Positions 45,287 to 53,690 of a stretch of 64,000 nt of DNA are shown in pieces. Positions within the stretch are counted from its first letter, which is position 1. Every line of letters begins with the position of its first letter. The translations under genes were made by a program, and so were the position numbers. The stretch covers positions 13,546-77,545 of the forward strand of contig CAWFZX010000001.1 in assembly GCA_963820375.1 (NCBI GenBank), given 5' to 3'. Source of the DNA: AWTP1-13 sp963820375. Lineage in GTDB: Bacteria; Pseudomonadota; Alphaproteobacteria; Rhizobiales; Hyphomicrobiaceae. The notes under the pieces are model-generated. The model was not told the origin of the DNA and made no database searches. It worked only from the letters and a program-made list of their open reading frames with translations.

Positions 45287-45981
45287 TGCTAGAGGTCCGC
45301 GACCTCAACGCCTACTACGGCAAGAGCCATATTCTGCAGGGGGTGAACCTCGATGTTTCCGCCGGCGAGGTCGTCAGTTTGCTCGGCCGCAACGGGGTCG
45401 GCCGTTCCACCACGGTCAAGGCGATCATGGGCGAAGTTGCGCCAGCCGGCAGCATTCGCTTCAAGGGGCGCGACATCGCCGGCCTGCCCAGCTACCGCAT
45501 CGCTCGCCTGGGCCTGGGCTATGTGCCGGAAAACCGCGACATCTTCCCCTCTTTGACGGTTGCGCAGAATTTGCTGCTCGGCCAGAAGAATCCCCGGCGT
45601 CAGGGTCGCTGGCGCCTGCAAGACATGCTCGACATGTTCCCCAATTTGAAGGCACGCGTCGATACGGCAGCGGGCGTCCTGTCGGGCGGCGAGAAGCAGA
45701 TGCTGACCATGTGCCGGACGCTGATGGGCGATCCGGAGCTCATCATGATTGATGAGCCGACCGAAGGGCTGGCCCCGCTGATCGTCAAACAGGTGGGCGA
45801 GCTGATCTCCGAGATCGCCCGACGCGGACTTGCCATTTTGCTGGTGGAGCAAAAGCTGTCGATTGCGCTGGATATTTCCAAGCGGGTCTATGTCATGGGG
45901 CACGGCCGCATCGTCTTCGAGGGGACGCCGGCCGATCTCAAAGCCAACCAGCAAGTGCGACACGATTGGCTCGAAGTTTGA
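45286..45981 (+). CDS. livF: ABC transporter ATP-binding protein LivF, Walker A Arg variant
   Basis: Second ATPase, 231 aa. Walker A reads GRNGVGRSTTVKAIMG, with Arg where the catalytic Lys normally stands. The rest is canonical: VPENRDIFPSLTVAQNLLLG, signature LSGGEKQMLTMCRTLMG, Walker B LIMIDEPTEGLAP, and LLVEQKLSIALDIS. GRNGxGRST variants occur in some LivF-like proteins from memory, so this need not be a defect. GAGGAGG upstream of ATG 45286. Last gene of the operon, convergent with the GMC gene. Confidence 0.92.
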   Translation: MLEVRDLNAYYGKSHILQGVNLDVSAGEVVSLLGRNGVGRSTTVKAIMGEVAPAGSIRFKGRDIAGLPSYRIARLGLGYVPENRDIFPSLTVAQNLLLGQKNPRRQGRWRLQDMLDMFPNLKARVDTAAGVLSGGEKQMLTMCRTLMGDPELIMIDEPTEGLAPLIVKQVGELISEIARRGLAILLVEQKLSIALDISKRVYVMGHGRIVFEGTPADLKANQQVRHDWLEV

Positions 45982-46055
45982 CGCGCCGGTCGCTGCTCAG
46001 TCGAATGAAGGCAACGGCCATTGGCCCAGGCGCCGGCCCGGCGCTTGCCAGCCCG

Positions 46056-47678
46056 TCATCTGCCGGCAAGCGACTTGGCGATGACGTCCGATGCTTTTTC
46101 GGCAATCATGATGGTGGCGGGGTGGATGTTGGGCGAGGGGATCGCCGGCATCACCGAAGCGTCGACCACGCGTAGGCCTTCGACGCCGCGCACGCGCAGC
46201 TCACTATCGACCACCGCCTTCTCGTCCTGTCCCATGCGGCAGGTGCCGCAGGGATGGTAGACCGTACCTGCGACCTGGCGAATGAAGGCGCGGATATCGT
46301 CGTCCGCCACCACGTGCGCTCCTGGCCTCACCTCGGAGAAGATTAGGGAGCGATAGGGTTCGGTGGCGATGATTTGCCGACCGATGTGGAATGCCGCCAC
46401 CGTGCGACGCATGTCGTCGTCGTCGCTATCGCTGAAATAGTTGGCAAAGATGCGAGGCTTGGAGCGCCTGGTTCCATCCGCCAGCTTGATTTCGCCCCGG
46501 CTCTTGGGTCGGCAAACGCAAAAATTGAAGCCGAAGCCGGGCCAACGGTCCAAGCCGCGGGTGAGGTGCTCGGTCGAGAAGTTGGTCGACTGGAACTGCA
46601 GATCGGGGACCGGTTCACTCGGATTGGATTTGGCAAACAACGTGGCCTCCGTCGCCCCGACCGCGAGCTGGCCCGAGGACGATGTCAACCAGTCGAACGC
46701 CATCCGAGCTTGCTGACGCCGCGAGGTGAGAATCTCATTCAAGGTGCCGGGCGTCTGCGTCAGGAAGGTGAAGCGTGCCTGCACATGATCCTGCAGGTTT
46801 TTGCCCACGCCCGGCAAATCATGCTCGACGTCGATGCCGATCTGCCGCAATTCGGCGGCCGGTCCGACCCCCGAATTCAGCAACAGGGCAGGAGAATTGA
46901 TGGTGCCGGCCGACACGATCACCTCGCGCCGCGCCCTGATGCGCCGGACTTGACCTTTTTCCTCGACCTCGACGCCAATCGCGCGCCCACCCTCAAACAG
47001 GATCCGGCGCACCAAGGTCTGCGTCATTAACTTGAGGTTCTTGCGCGCAAGATTGGGTTTCAGGTAGCCGGCCGCCGTCGAACAGCGCCAGCCGTTGCGC
47101 ACGTTGAGCTGGACGATGCCGACCCCATCGATGCGTTCGCCATTGAAGTCGCTGTTGCGGGGATGTTGCAAGCGCGTGCACGCTTCCACGAAGGCCCTGG
47201 CATTCGCCGAGGGGTTCTTGATGTCCGATATGGTGATGGGGCCACCCTGAGCGCGGTAGGCGTCGGCACCCCCGACGTTATGCTCCATGCGCTTGAAGTA
47301 GGGCAGCACCTCCTTGTAGCTCCAGCCCGACGCGCCCAAAGCCTCCCAGGTGTCATAATCGCTCGGTGCCCCACGCAGGAACACCAGGCCGTTGATCGAA
47401 CCCGAACCACCCAGCACCTTGCCGCGCGGCCAGCTGAGACGCCGACCGTTGAGATGCGGCTCGGGTTCGGTCTCATAGCCCCAGTTGACGTTGGCATTGG
47501 GCACCAGCTTGCCGAAGCCTAAGGGAATATGGATCCACGGATTGCGGTCACGCGCTCCCGCTTCCGTCAGACACAAGCTGATCGCCGGGTTCTCGGTCAG
47601 GCGCGTTGCCAGCACGCACCCCGCCGAGCCGCCGCCGGCGACCACCACATCGAACTCAAGATCGGACGCATCAGCCAA
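46056..47678 (-). CDS. GMC-family FAD oxidoreductase (choline/alcohol dehydrogenase-like)
   Basis: FAD-dependent dehydrogenase, 540 aa, oxidising an alcohol or polyol. The ADP-binding motif is FDVVVAGGGSAGCVLATRL at the N-terminus. GMC signatures are WPRGKVLGGSGSINGLVFLR and EVIVSAGTINSPALLLNSGV. Catalytic His lie in VYHPCGTCRMG and SPNIHPATIM. The start is taken as TTG 47678 because it follows AAGGGAAAGGGAA, and the longer upstream frame is not protein-like. An ATG a few bases upstream is out of frame. Lies next to the liv operon, opposite strand. Confidence 0.93.
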   Translation of the reverse strand: MADASDLEFDVVVAGGGSAGCVLATRLTENPAISLCLTEAGARDRNPWIHIPLGFGKLVPNANVNWGYETEPEPHLNGRRLSWPRGKVLGGSGSINGLVFLRGAPSDYDTWEALGASGWSYKEVLPYFKRMEHNVGGADAYRAQGGPITISDIKNPSANARAFVEACTRLQHPRNSDFNGERIDGVGIVQLNVRNGWRCSTAAGYLKPNLARKNLKLMTQTLVRRILFEGGRAIGVEVEEKGQVRRIRARREVIVSAGTINSPALLLNSGVGPAAELRQIGIDVEHDLPGVGKNLQDHVQARFTFLTQTPGTLNEILTSRRQQARMAFDWLTSSSGQLAVGATEATLFAKSNPSEPVPDLQFQSTNFSTEHLTRGLDRWPGFGFNFCVCRPKSRGEIKLADGTRRSKPRIFANYFSDSDDDDMRRTVAAFHIGRQIIATEPYRSLIFSEVRPGAHVVADDDIRAFIRQVAGTVYHPCGTCRMGQDEKAVVDSELRVRGVEGLRVVDASVMPAIPSPNIHPATIMIAEKASDVIAKSLAGR

Positions 47679-47846
47679 GACATTTCCCTTTCCCTTGCCG
47701 CATCGAACCCGCGGCCAGCGCGCGCTGCAAGAACCGAGGCAATGACCTTTGCGGAGAAGGCCGCGGAGCCAGTATGACCAACACACCAGCGCGCCGACAA
47801 GCGCCCCTGGGGGCAAACGCCCGCAGAGGTGTCCATCCCAGACGTT

Positions 47847-48278
47847 CTAGGGCGCGGCGACAAACAGCGGGATTTGCCGGCTGGTGCGCGTTTGATAGTC
47901 CGCGTAAGGGGGAAAAGCGGCCACGGCCAGCGCCCACAGGCGCGCGCGTTCGGCCGCGTCCGTGACCTCGTGCACGCGCATCGGCCGCACGACGGTCTCG
48001 TCGCGCAGCTCAACCTGCGGATTGGCACGCAGATTATGCACCCAGACGGGGTCCTTGGGCGCCCCACCCTGCGAGGCGACGAGGACGTAACGATCGCCGT
48101 CTTTGACACGCATCAGCGGCGTTTTGCGAATGGCGCCCGTTTTGTTGCCGGAGTGCGTGACAAGGATCACGGGCAACCCGGTGTCGCGCAGCGTGGTGCC
48201 CTTGGTGCCGCCGCTGCTTTCGTAGAGCTCGACCTGCTCTCGCACCCAGTCTCGCGGGCTTGGGATATAGCTGGCCAC
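47847..48278 (-). CDS. nitroreductase/deazaflavin (F420)-dependent oxidoreductase, DDN-like
   Basis: Split beta-barrel protein, 143 aa, of the F420-dependent DDN/Rv3547-like family. Motifs are GLPVILVTHSGNKTGAIRKT and PLMRVKDGDRYVLVASQGG, then APKDPVWVHNLRANPQVEL. These contact the deazaflavin phosphate in characterised members. Start is GTG 48278 behind GAGGGAGGA. Together with the LLM-type gene near 16 kb it suggests F420 use, by family inference only. Confidence 0.85.
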   Translation of the reverse strand: MASYIPSPRDWVREQVELYESSGGTKGTTLRDTGLPVILVTHSGNKTGAIRKTPLMRVKDGDRYVLVASQGGAPKDPVWVHNLRANPQVELRDETVVRPMRVHEVTDAAERARLWALAVAAFPPYADYQTRTSRQIPLFVAAP

Positions 48279-48422
48279 GGGCCGATCCTCCCTCGTGCTG
48301 TTGAGGTGTCCACTGTCGCACAGCCCACGCGCCCGAGTGAAATGCATTTCGCACCCTCAAGGCAACAAACACCCGCAGCGATAGCCTCTGGCCGAAGCGG
48401 AGTGCCGCGCCGCGCGGGCGAG

Positions 48423-48535
48423 GTCAACCGGCCCAAGTCAACGGGCCCCCAAGTCAACCGGCCCAAGTCAACGGGCCCAAGTCAACGGGCCCAAGGCAAC
48501 GGGCCCAAGTCAATGGGCCCAAGTCAATGGGCAAG
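48423..48535. repeat. 14-bp tandem repeat, about eight units
   Basis: Head-to-tail copies of CGGGCCCAAGTCAA, some 13 or 16 bp long and two beginning TGGG instead of CGGG. Each unit contains the palindrome GGGCCC. Copies differ at single positions (AAGGCAA, CGGCCC). The array is intergenic, between the divergent deazaflavin and SDR genes. The unit length is not a multiple of three, so it is not a protein repeat, and it lacks spacers, so it is not CRISPR. Confidence 0.85.
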
Positions 48536-48799
48536 GGCAGCAGCCTAGCGCGCCGCCGTCGCCGGGTCGCACGCTTGAGCCGCGCCTGCCCGAGCGCGTG
48601 CGGCGCTCAAGGGGAGGTGGCGGACGGTGGCCGCTCGTGGCCACATGCTCATGTGCGCTCCCGCCTGGCGCTACCGCCCGGGCGCGGCCCGCCCAAGCAC
48701 TGGAGACCTGAAGCATGGTGAGCGTTCTGCAAGCAGGATAAGGTGACATTTTTCGCCGGTGCCGCGCAGGCAAAAGCAATAGGCAAAGAGAGACCACCC

Positions 48800-49663
48800 A
48801 TGGCCCTGGAAGGCGCCCGGCATTATGGCTTGACGGACGAAGAGCTGCGCAGCAGGCCGACGGTCTATCGGCCCGACCTCCTCAAGGGCAAGGTCGTTAT
48901 TGTCACCGGCGCGGGCAGCGGCTTCGGCTTTGCGATCGCCACATTGTGCGCGCGCCTGGGCGCAGATCTCGCCATTCTGGGACGCAGCGAGGAGCGGTTG
49001 GCCAAAGCCAAGGCCTTCTTGCAGAGTTTTGGCGTGGCGGTCTATGCGGAGGCTTTCAATATCCGCGATCACGAACGCTGCACGACCTTTATCGCCAACG
49101 TCTGGCGCGACCGGGGCCGTCTGGATGTGCTCATTAACAATGCCGGTGGCCAATTCCCGCAGATGGCCCTCGACTTCAAGCCCAAAGGCTGGATCGCGGT
49201 CATCGACAACAACCTCAATGGTACCTGGTATATGATGCAAGCCGCGGCCAGGTCATGGGTCGATCGCCAATCGCCCGGCGCGATCATCAATATTGTCGCC
49301 GATTTTTGGCGCGGGATGCCGGGCATCGCCCATACGGCGGCGGCGCGCGCGGGTGTCACCTACCTGTCGAAGAGTGTTGCCGTGGAGTGGGCGCCGCTCG
49401 GCATCCGCGTCAACTGCATCGCACCCGGTGTGCTCGAGACCTCGGGCTTCGCCCACTATCCGCCGGAGGGTCTGATGACCTATACGCAAGCCAATCCCAT
49501 GCGCCGGCCCGGCGACGTCTGGGATGTGGCGGAAGCCTGCGTCTATCTGGCGGCGCCATCGGGCAAATTCATCACGGGGGAAGTGCTCACCGTCGATGGC
49601 GGCCAGCAGTGCTGGGGGGATCCCTGGCCCACCGGCCGTCCCGACCATTTCAAGGTCGGCTGA
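48800..49663 (+). CDS. SDR-family protein, PECR-like (peroxisomal trans-2-enoyl-CoA reductase type)
   Basis: 287-aa SDR with the NADP motif VTGAGSGFGFA (35-45) and LINNAGGQFP. The catalytic Tyr-x3-Lys is absent: the site reads HTAAARAGVTYLSKSVAVEW (178-197), and the usual Ser is also missing (NIVADFWRG). This matches the pattern of trans-2-enoyl-CoA reductase/PECR homologues, which have HxGAARAG. So an enoyl-CoA reductase or related fatty-acid role is likely. The ATG at 48800 has an AGAGAG site. It precedes the acyl-CoA ligase gene. Confidence 0.87.
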   Translation: MALEGARHYGLTDEELRSRPTVYRPDLLKGKVVIVTGAGSGFGFAIATLCARLGADLAILGRSEERLAKAKAFLQSFGVAVYAEAFNIRDHERCTTFIANVWRDRGRLDVLINNAGGQFPQMALDFKPKGWIAVIDNNLNGTWYMMQAAARSWVDRQSPGAIINIVADFWRGMPGIAHTAAARAGVTYLSKSVAVEWAPLGIRVNCIAPGVLETSGFAHYPPEGLMTYTQANPMRRPGDVWDVAEACVYLAAPSGKFITGEVLTVDGGQQCWGDPWPTGRPDHFKVG

Positions 49664-49911
49664 GGCCTCGCACCGCAGGTGCGCCGATGTCCGGCCAAGT
49701 CCTTCTCTGTCCTGCCGCCGTCGGCTAGGCTCCGGCCCCTGCGATCCGGTCCCGATCGGAGACGCTAGGCCAATCCTTGAGATCCCAAGGGCAGATCCAA
49801 GGCAGGCAAGCGCTCTTTCCGGGATCGCGGTCGGTTGGGGATTGCTGCCTCAGCTTGGGGGCGCGCTTGGGCCCCGCGTGCCTCCGGCTTGCTTGGAAAT
49901 GCCGCCGCGTC

Positions 49912-51444
49912 ATGGTCGCTCTGTCGAGCTTTATCCGTTTTCATGCGTCGCGAACGCCAGATCGGCCGGCGATCACCTATCGCGGGTCGCGCGTGAGTTA
50001 TCGGGAACTGCTGGCCCGCATTGAGCGCACGGCCGGCTGGTTGGCGGGGCAGGGCATTGGGGCCGGTGATGTGGTGGCCCTGCTGATGAAAAACAGTTCC
50101 GCCTTCATTGAACTCACGTTCGCGACCAGTCATCTGGGTGCCGTCACCTTGCCGATCAACTACCGGCTGGCTGCAGACGAGGTCGGCTACATCCTGGCCA
50201 ATGCCAATGCCAGGCTCCTGCTTTGCGACGCGGAGTTCGCCGACGGGGTGGCGGGTTTTGCGAACGTGGTTGCTCTTGACGCGGCCGCGCAACAAGACAG
50301 CACCTGCCTGGTGACGTCGCAGCGCCCGGTCCCCGCGCACCGGTCTCAGCCCGACGATCTGTTCCGCCTGATGTACACCTCAGGCACAACCGATCGTCCG
50401 AAGGGCGTCATGCACAGCTATTCGAATTTCTACTGGAAATCGATCGATCACGTGGTTGCTCTGGGCCTCGGCGCCGAGGCCAAACTGCTCGTTGTCGGTC
50501 CGCTCTATCACGTCGGCGCCTTCGATCTGCCGGGCATTGCCGTGCTGTGGGTGGGCGGCATGCTGCACATCGAACGCGATTTCGAGCCGCGCCGCGCCCT
50601 CGAGGCGATCGCCAGCGGCCAATTGACCGCCGCGTGGCTGGCCCCCGTGATGCTGGGTGCGATCCTGGCCCAGGTGCCGCGCCCCGACCTTGAGCTACAG
50701 AGCCTGCGCTGGGTCATCGGTGGTGGGGAGCGGACGCCCGAGCAGCGCATCCGGGCCTTTGCTGAGCTTTTTCCGCGTGGACGCTACATTGACGCTTACG
50801 GCATGACCGAGACCTGTAGCGGCGACACCTTGATGGAAGCCGGCCGCGAAATCGAGAAGATCGGTTCGGTCGGTCGAGCGCTGGCCCATGTGGAGATCGA
50901 AATCCGTGACGCGGATGGCCGGGCGCTGGCGCCAGGGGAGACCGGCGAGATCTGTTTGCGTGGCCCAAAGGTCACCCGCGGCTATTGGCAAGACGTCGAG
51001 AAGACCAACGCATCCTTCTTCGGCGACTGGTTTCGCAGCGGCGACATCGGCCATGTCGACGCTGAAGGCTTCCTCTATCTGACCGATCGCCAGAAGGACA
51101 TGATCATCTCCGGCGGCGAAAACATCGCCTCCTCCGAGGTGGAGCGCGTTGTCTACGAGCTGCCGGGTGTTCAAGACGCTGCCGTGATCGGCGTTGCGGA
51201 TGCGGCATGGGGCGAGCGGCCGGTGGCGGTGGTGGTGCTCAAGCCTGGAGCGTCGCTCAGCTATGGCGAGCTGCAAAGGCATTGCCGGCAGCGGCTGGCT
51301 GGCTTCAAGGTGCCGAAGGAATTGATTGTGCGCACGCAGTTGCCGCGCAACCCTTCGGGCAAGATCCTAAAGCGCGTGCTGCGCGAGGAACTTGCCAGCA
51401 CCATGAAAACCTCAAGCAGGCCGGATGGCTCGCTACCCGATTAG
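49912..51444 (+). CDS. acyl-CoA synthetase (AMP-dependent ligase)
   Basis: ANL-superfamily enzyme, 510 aa, activating a carboxylic acid to acyl-CoA via acyl-AMP. Motifs are MYTSGTTDRPKGVMHSYSN, WVIGGGERTPEQRI, YGMTETCSGDTL, and FRSGDIGHVDAEGFLYLTDR with KDMIISGGENI, and the C-terminal Lys in NPSGKILKRVL. Fatty, aromatic or bile-type acids are possible. Start at ATG 49912 is chosen because the fold begins there; the ribosome-binding site is weak. Between the PECR-like SDR and a TRAP importer. Confidence 0.92.
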   Translation: MVALSSFIRFHASRTPDRPAITYRGSRVSYRELLARIERTAGWLAGQGIGAGDVVALLMKNSSAFIELTFATSHLGAVTLPINYRLAADEVGYILANANARLLLCDAEFADGVAGFANVVALDAAAQQDSTCLVTSQRPVPAHRSQPDDLFRLMYTSGTTDRPKGVMHSYSNFYWKSIDHVVALGLGAEAKLLVVGPLYHVGAFDLPGIAVLWVGGMLHIERDFEPRRALEAIASGQLTAAWLAPVMLGAILAQVPRPDLELQSLRWVIGGGERTPEQRIRAFAELFPRGRYIDAYGMTETCSGDTLMEAGREIEKIGSVGRALAHVEIEIRDADGRALAPGETGEICLRGPKVTRGYWQDVEKTNASFFGDWFRSGDIGHVDAEGFLYLTDRQKDMIISGGENIASSEVERVVYELPGVQDAAVIGVADAAWGERPVAVVVLKPGASLSYGELQRHCRQRLAGFKVPKELIVRTQLPRNPSGKILKRVLREELASTMKTSSRPDGSLPD

Positions 51445-51868
51445 ACTTTTTTGCCGGTCCGCCAGCGCTATCGTCGAATTGATCAGAGCAACGGATCATT
51501 TTGCTAAACCTTGCGCGCGTGGAGCGCCGGGGTGCGGGCCGTGCGCGAGCGCGGCCCTAGCAAAGCTGCAGAGCCCCTGGGGAGACCGCAAAGTCGAACG
51601 GCCCCCTCGCGCCCAGAAGCTTGGCTCCGCTGAAAAGATTGCGCGATCGCCGGCAGGGCACGCGTCGGGCGCGCGACACGGCGTGACGCGCCGTTGGTTT
51701 TTTTCCAGGCTTGCGCCACCGTAAGCAGGCGGAGCACATTTGCTTGCCAGTCCCTGGCGGGGGGAATAGCATGGGGTTGTCGGGTCATCGTAGAACCTGA
51801 TGACGCGCTTTGGGCCCGGGTTTGGGTAAGACGGGCTTAGACGGCGCGGACTTGGAGGAGACGCAAGG
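51445..51868. other. intergenic region upstream of TRAP operon
   Basis: About 420 bases with no supported gene. It ends with the GGAGGAGA ribosome-binding site of dctP. Confidence 0.35.
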
Positions 51869-52993
51869 ATGAAACGTCTAGCGACTGCATGCGCTTTCCT
51901 GCTCGCCGTCCTGGCAGCAGATATCATGCTGAGCCGACATGGGCCGGCACAATCCCAGACCACCACGCCGATCGTGCTTAAGGGTCAGTCTTCGCATCCG
52001 GCGGCGTCAAATTTCCATCTCATTTTCAAGCTGTGGGCCGAGACGGTGGAGAAGATGTCTGCTGGCCGGCTGAAGGTCGAGACGCTGCCTGGCGGCGCCA
52101 TCGTGCCGCCGTTTGAGGTGTTCGACGCCACGTCCAAGGGTGTGCTTGACGTCGGCATGACGCCGTTCGGATACATTCAGGGCCGCAACACGGCGACCAT
52201 CCCCATGTCACACGGTCCGCTGTTCGGGATGGACGGGACCGACTACTACGCCTGGTACTACGACGGCGGCGGCATGAAGCTGCTCGAGGAGTTCTACAAG
52301 GACCACCTCAAGCTCAATGTCGTCGGCTTCCCGATTCCGACCGACTACCCGCAGGGAATGGGCTGGTTCAAAAAGGAAATCAAGAGCCTCGCCGACCTCA
52401 AGGGCTTGAAATATCGCATTTATGGCATCGGCGCCGAGACCTACGGCAGGCTTGGCGTCTCCGTGGTGACCATCCCCGGACAGGAGATCGTGCCGGCGAT
52501 GGAACGCGGCGTCATTGAGGGCGCCGAATGGATCAACTGCCTGGAAGACAAGAAGCTCGGCCTGCACAAGACCGCAAAGTTCTATTACACGCCGGGCATG
52601 CACGAGCCGGTGACCGGCGGTCAGCTGATGTTCAACAAGGAGGTCTGGGCGAAGATCCCTGCCGACCTGCAGGAAATGGTCAAGGTGGCATCGGTGTACG
52701 CCACCACGATGCGCAATCAGATGTTCAACCGCGAAACCGCGGATGCCTGCCAAGAGCTGCTCAAGGAAGGCGTGCAGATGCGGCGCATGCCGGACGATGT
52801 TCTGATCAATTTCCTCAACGAGTGGGAAAAGATCCAGGCGGAGTACGCCGAGAAGAATCCGTTCTACAAAAAGGTGATCGACAGCCAGAAGGAATATGCT
52901 GGCAAGGTCGTGCCGTTCCGTCTGTCGTGGTTCCCGCCCTATGACTTGGCGGGCAACTACTACTGGAAGGACAAGGTGTACCTCGGCAAGTAA
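51869..52993 (+). CDS. dctP: TRAP transporter solute-binding protein DctP
   Basis: Periplasmic binding protein, 374 aa. The signal peptide is MKRLATACAFLLAVLAADIM with likely cleavage after about residue 33. TRAP motifs: KLWAETVEKMSAGRLKVETL, GGAIVPPFEVFDATSKGVLD and the ligand-Arg region KSLADLKGLKYRIYGIGAET, then ERGVIEGAEWINCLEDKKLG. The last resembles the mannitol/chloroaromatic or alpha-keto-acid type. Ribosome-binding GGAGGAGA lies upstream of ATG 51869. Followed by an intercistronic hairpin and the two membrane subunits. Confidence 0.93.
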   Translation: MKRLATACAFLLAVLAADIMLSRHGPAQSQTTTPIVLKGQSSHPAASNFHLIFKLWAETVEKMSAGRLKVETLPGGAIVPPFEVFDATSKGVLDVGMTPFGYIQGRNTATIPMSHGPLFGMDGTDYYAWYYDGGGMKLLEEFYKDHLKLNVVGFPIPTDYPQGMGWFKKEIKSLADLKGLKYRIYGIGAETYGRLGVSVVTIPGQEIVPAMERGVIEGAEWINCLEDKKLGLHKTAKFYYTPGMHEPVTGGQLMFNKEVWAKIPADLQEMVKVASVYATTMRNQMFNRETADACQELLKEGVQMRRMPDDVLINFLNEWEKIQAEYAEKNPFYKKVIDSQKEYAGKVVPFRLSWFPPYDLAGNYYWKDKVYLGK

Positions 52994-53017
52994 GGCATCC
53001 TGACAAGTCTCACTAGC

Positions 53018-53039
53018 GCGGGCGCCCTCGGGCGCCCGC
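53018..53039 (+). promoter_or_regulatory. intercistronic mRNA hairpin between dctP and dctQ
   Basis: GCGGGCGCCC (53018-53027) and GGGCGCCCGC (53030-53039) are perfect 10-bp complements separated by TC. No T tract follows, so it is better read as an mRNA-stabilising or attenuating structure than a terminator. It lies after the dctP stop. Confidence 0.6.
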
Positions 53040-53099
53040 TGTGGTCAGGCGGTGGCGAGCGCCAGGCAAATTTCCACGACATCGGCACAAGGAGCATGG

Positions 53100-53690
53100 A
53101 TGTCTGTTGACGCCGGGTCGCCGCCTGCGAGCGGCACAAGCCAGGAGTTCCCGCCGCTCTACTATACGATCATTCGCGTGATCGATGGCTTTTCCAACAT
53201 CACCGGCAAGGTGATCTCGCTGACCATGCTGTTTCTGGTGCTGTCGATCACTTATGAGGTGGTCGCCCGCTACTTTTTCCGCGCGCCGACGGTCTGGGTC
53301 TTCGAGTTGAGTTCAATGGCGAATGGCTCGGCCTTCATGCTCGGCTGCGCTTATGCGCTCTACAAGGGCGCGCACGTGCGTACCGATATTTTCTGGGAGA
53401 ACTATTCTGAACGCACGAAAGGCATCATCGACCTCGTCTCTTATCTGGTCCTGTTCTTTCCCGTCATGATCACCATGATGGCGATCAGCATCGACGATGC
53501 CGTGCACTCCTACGTGACCGGCGAGCGTTCGCAGGAAAGCTTGTGGCGGGCAATCATGTGGCCATTCCGCGCGGTCATCCCGCTCGCGGCCTTCCTTTTC
53601 ATGATCCAGGGCATCTCTGAAGTTCTCAAGTGCCTGTACCAAATTCGTTACGGGCGTGAGTTTCAGCATCGCGAGAAACTCGAAGTATGA
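53100..53690 (+). CDS. dctQ: TRAP transporter small permease DctQ
   Basis: Inner-membrane subunit, 196 aa, four transmembrane helices: VISLTMLFLVLSITYEVVAR, SSMANGSAFMLGCAYALYKG, LVSYLVLFFPVMITMMAISI and VIPLAAFLFMIQGISEVLKC. Typical DctQ features are the VARYFFRAPTVWVFELS loop and GAHVRTDIFWE. ATG 53100 has AAGGAG at 5-6 nt; an ATG 4 nt earlier is out of frame and stops at once. Overlaps dctM by 4 nt. Confidence 0.92.
   Translation: MSVDAGSPPASGTSQEFPPLYYTIIRVIDGFSNITGKVISLTMLFLVLSITYEVVARYFFRAPTVWVFELSSMANGSAFMLGCAYALYKGAHVRTDIFWENYSERTKGIIDLVSYLVLFFPVMITMMAISIDDAVHSYVTGERSQESLWRAIMWPFRAVIPLAAFLFMIQGISEVLKCLYQIRYGREFQHREKLEV

Noticed and set aside
48423..48535. CRISPR array
   Set aside because: The units abut with no spacers, and no cas gene is in the window; it is a simple tandem repeat.
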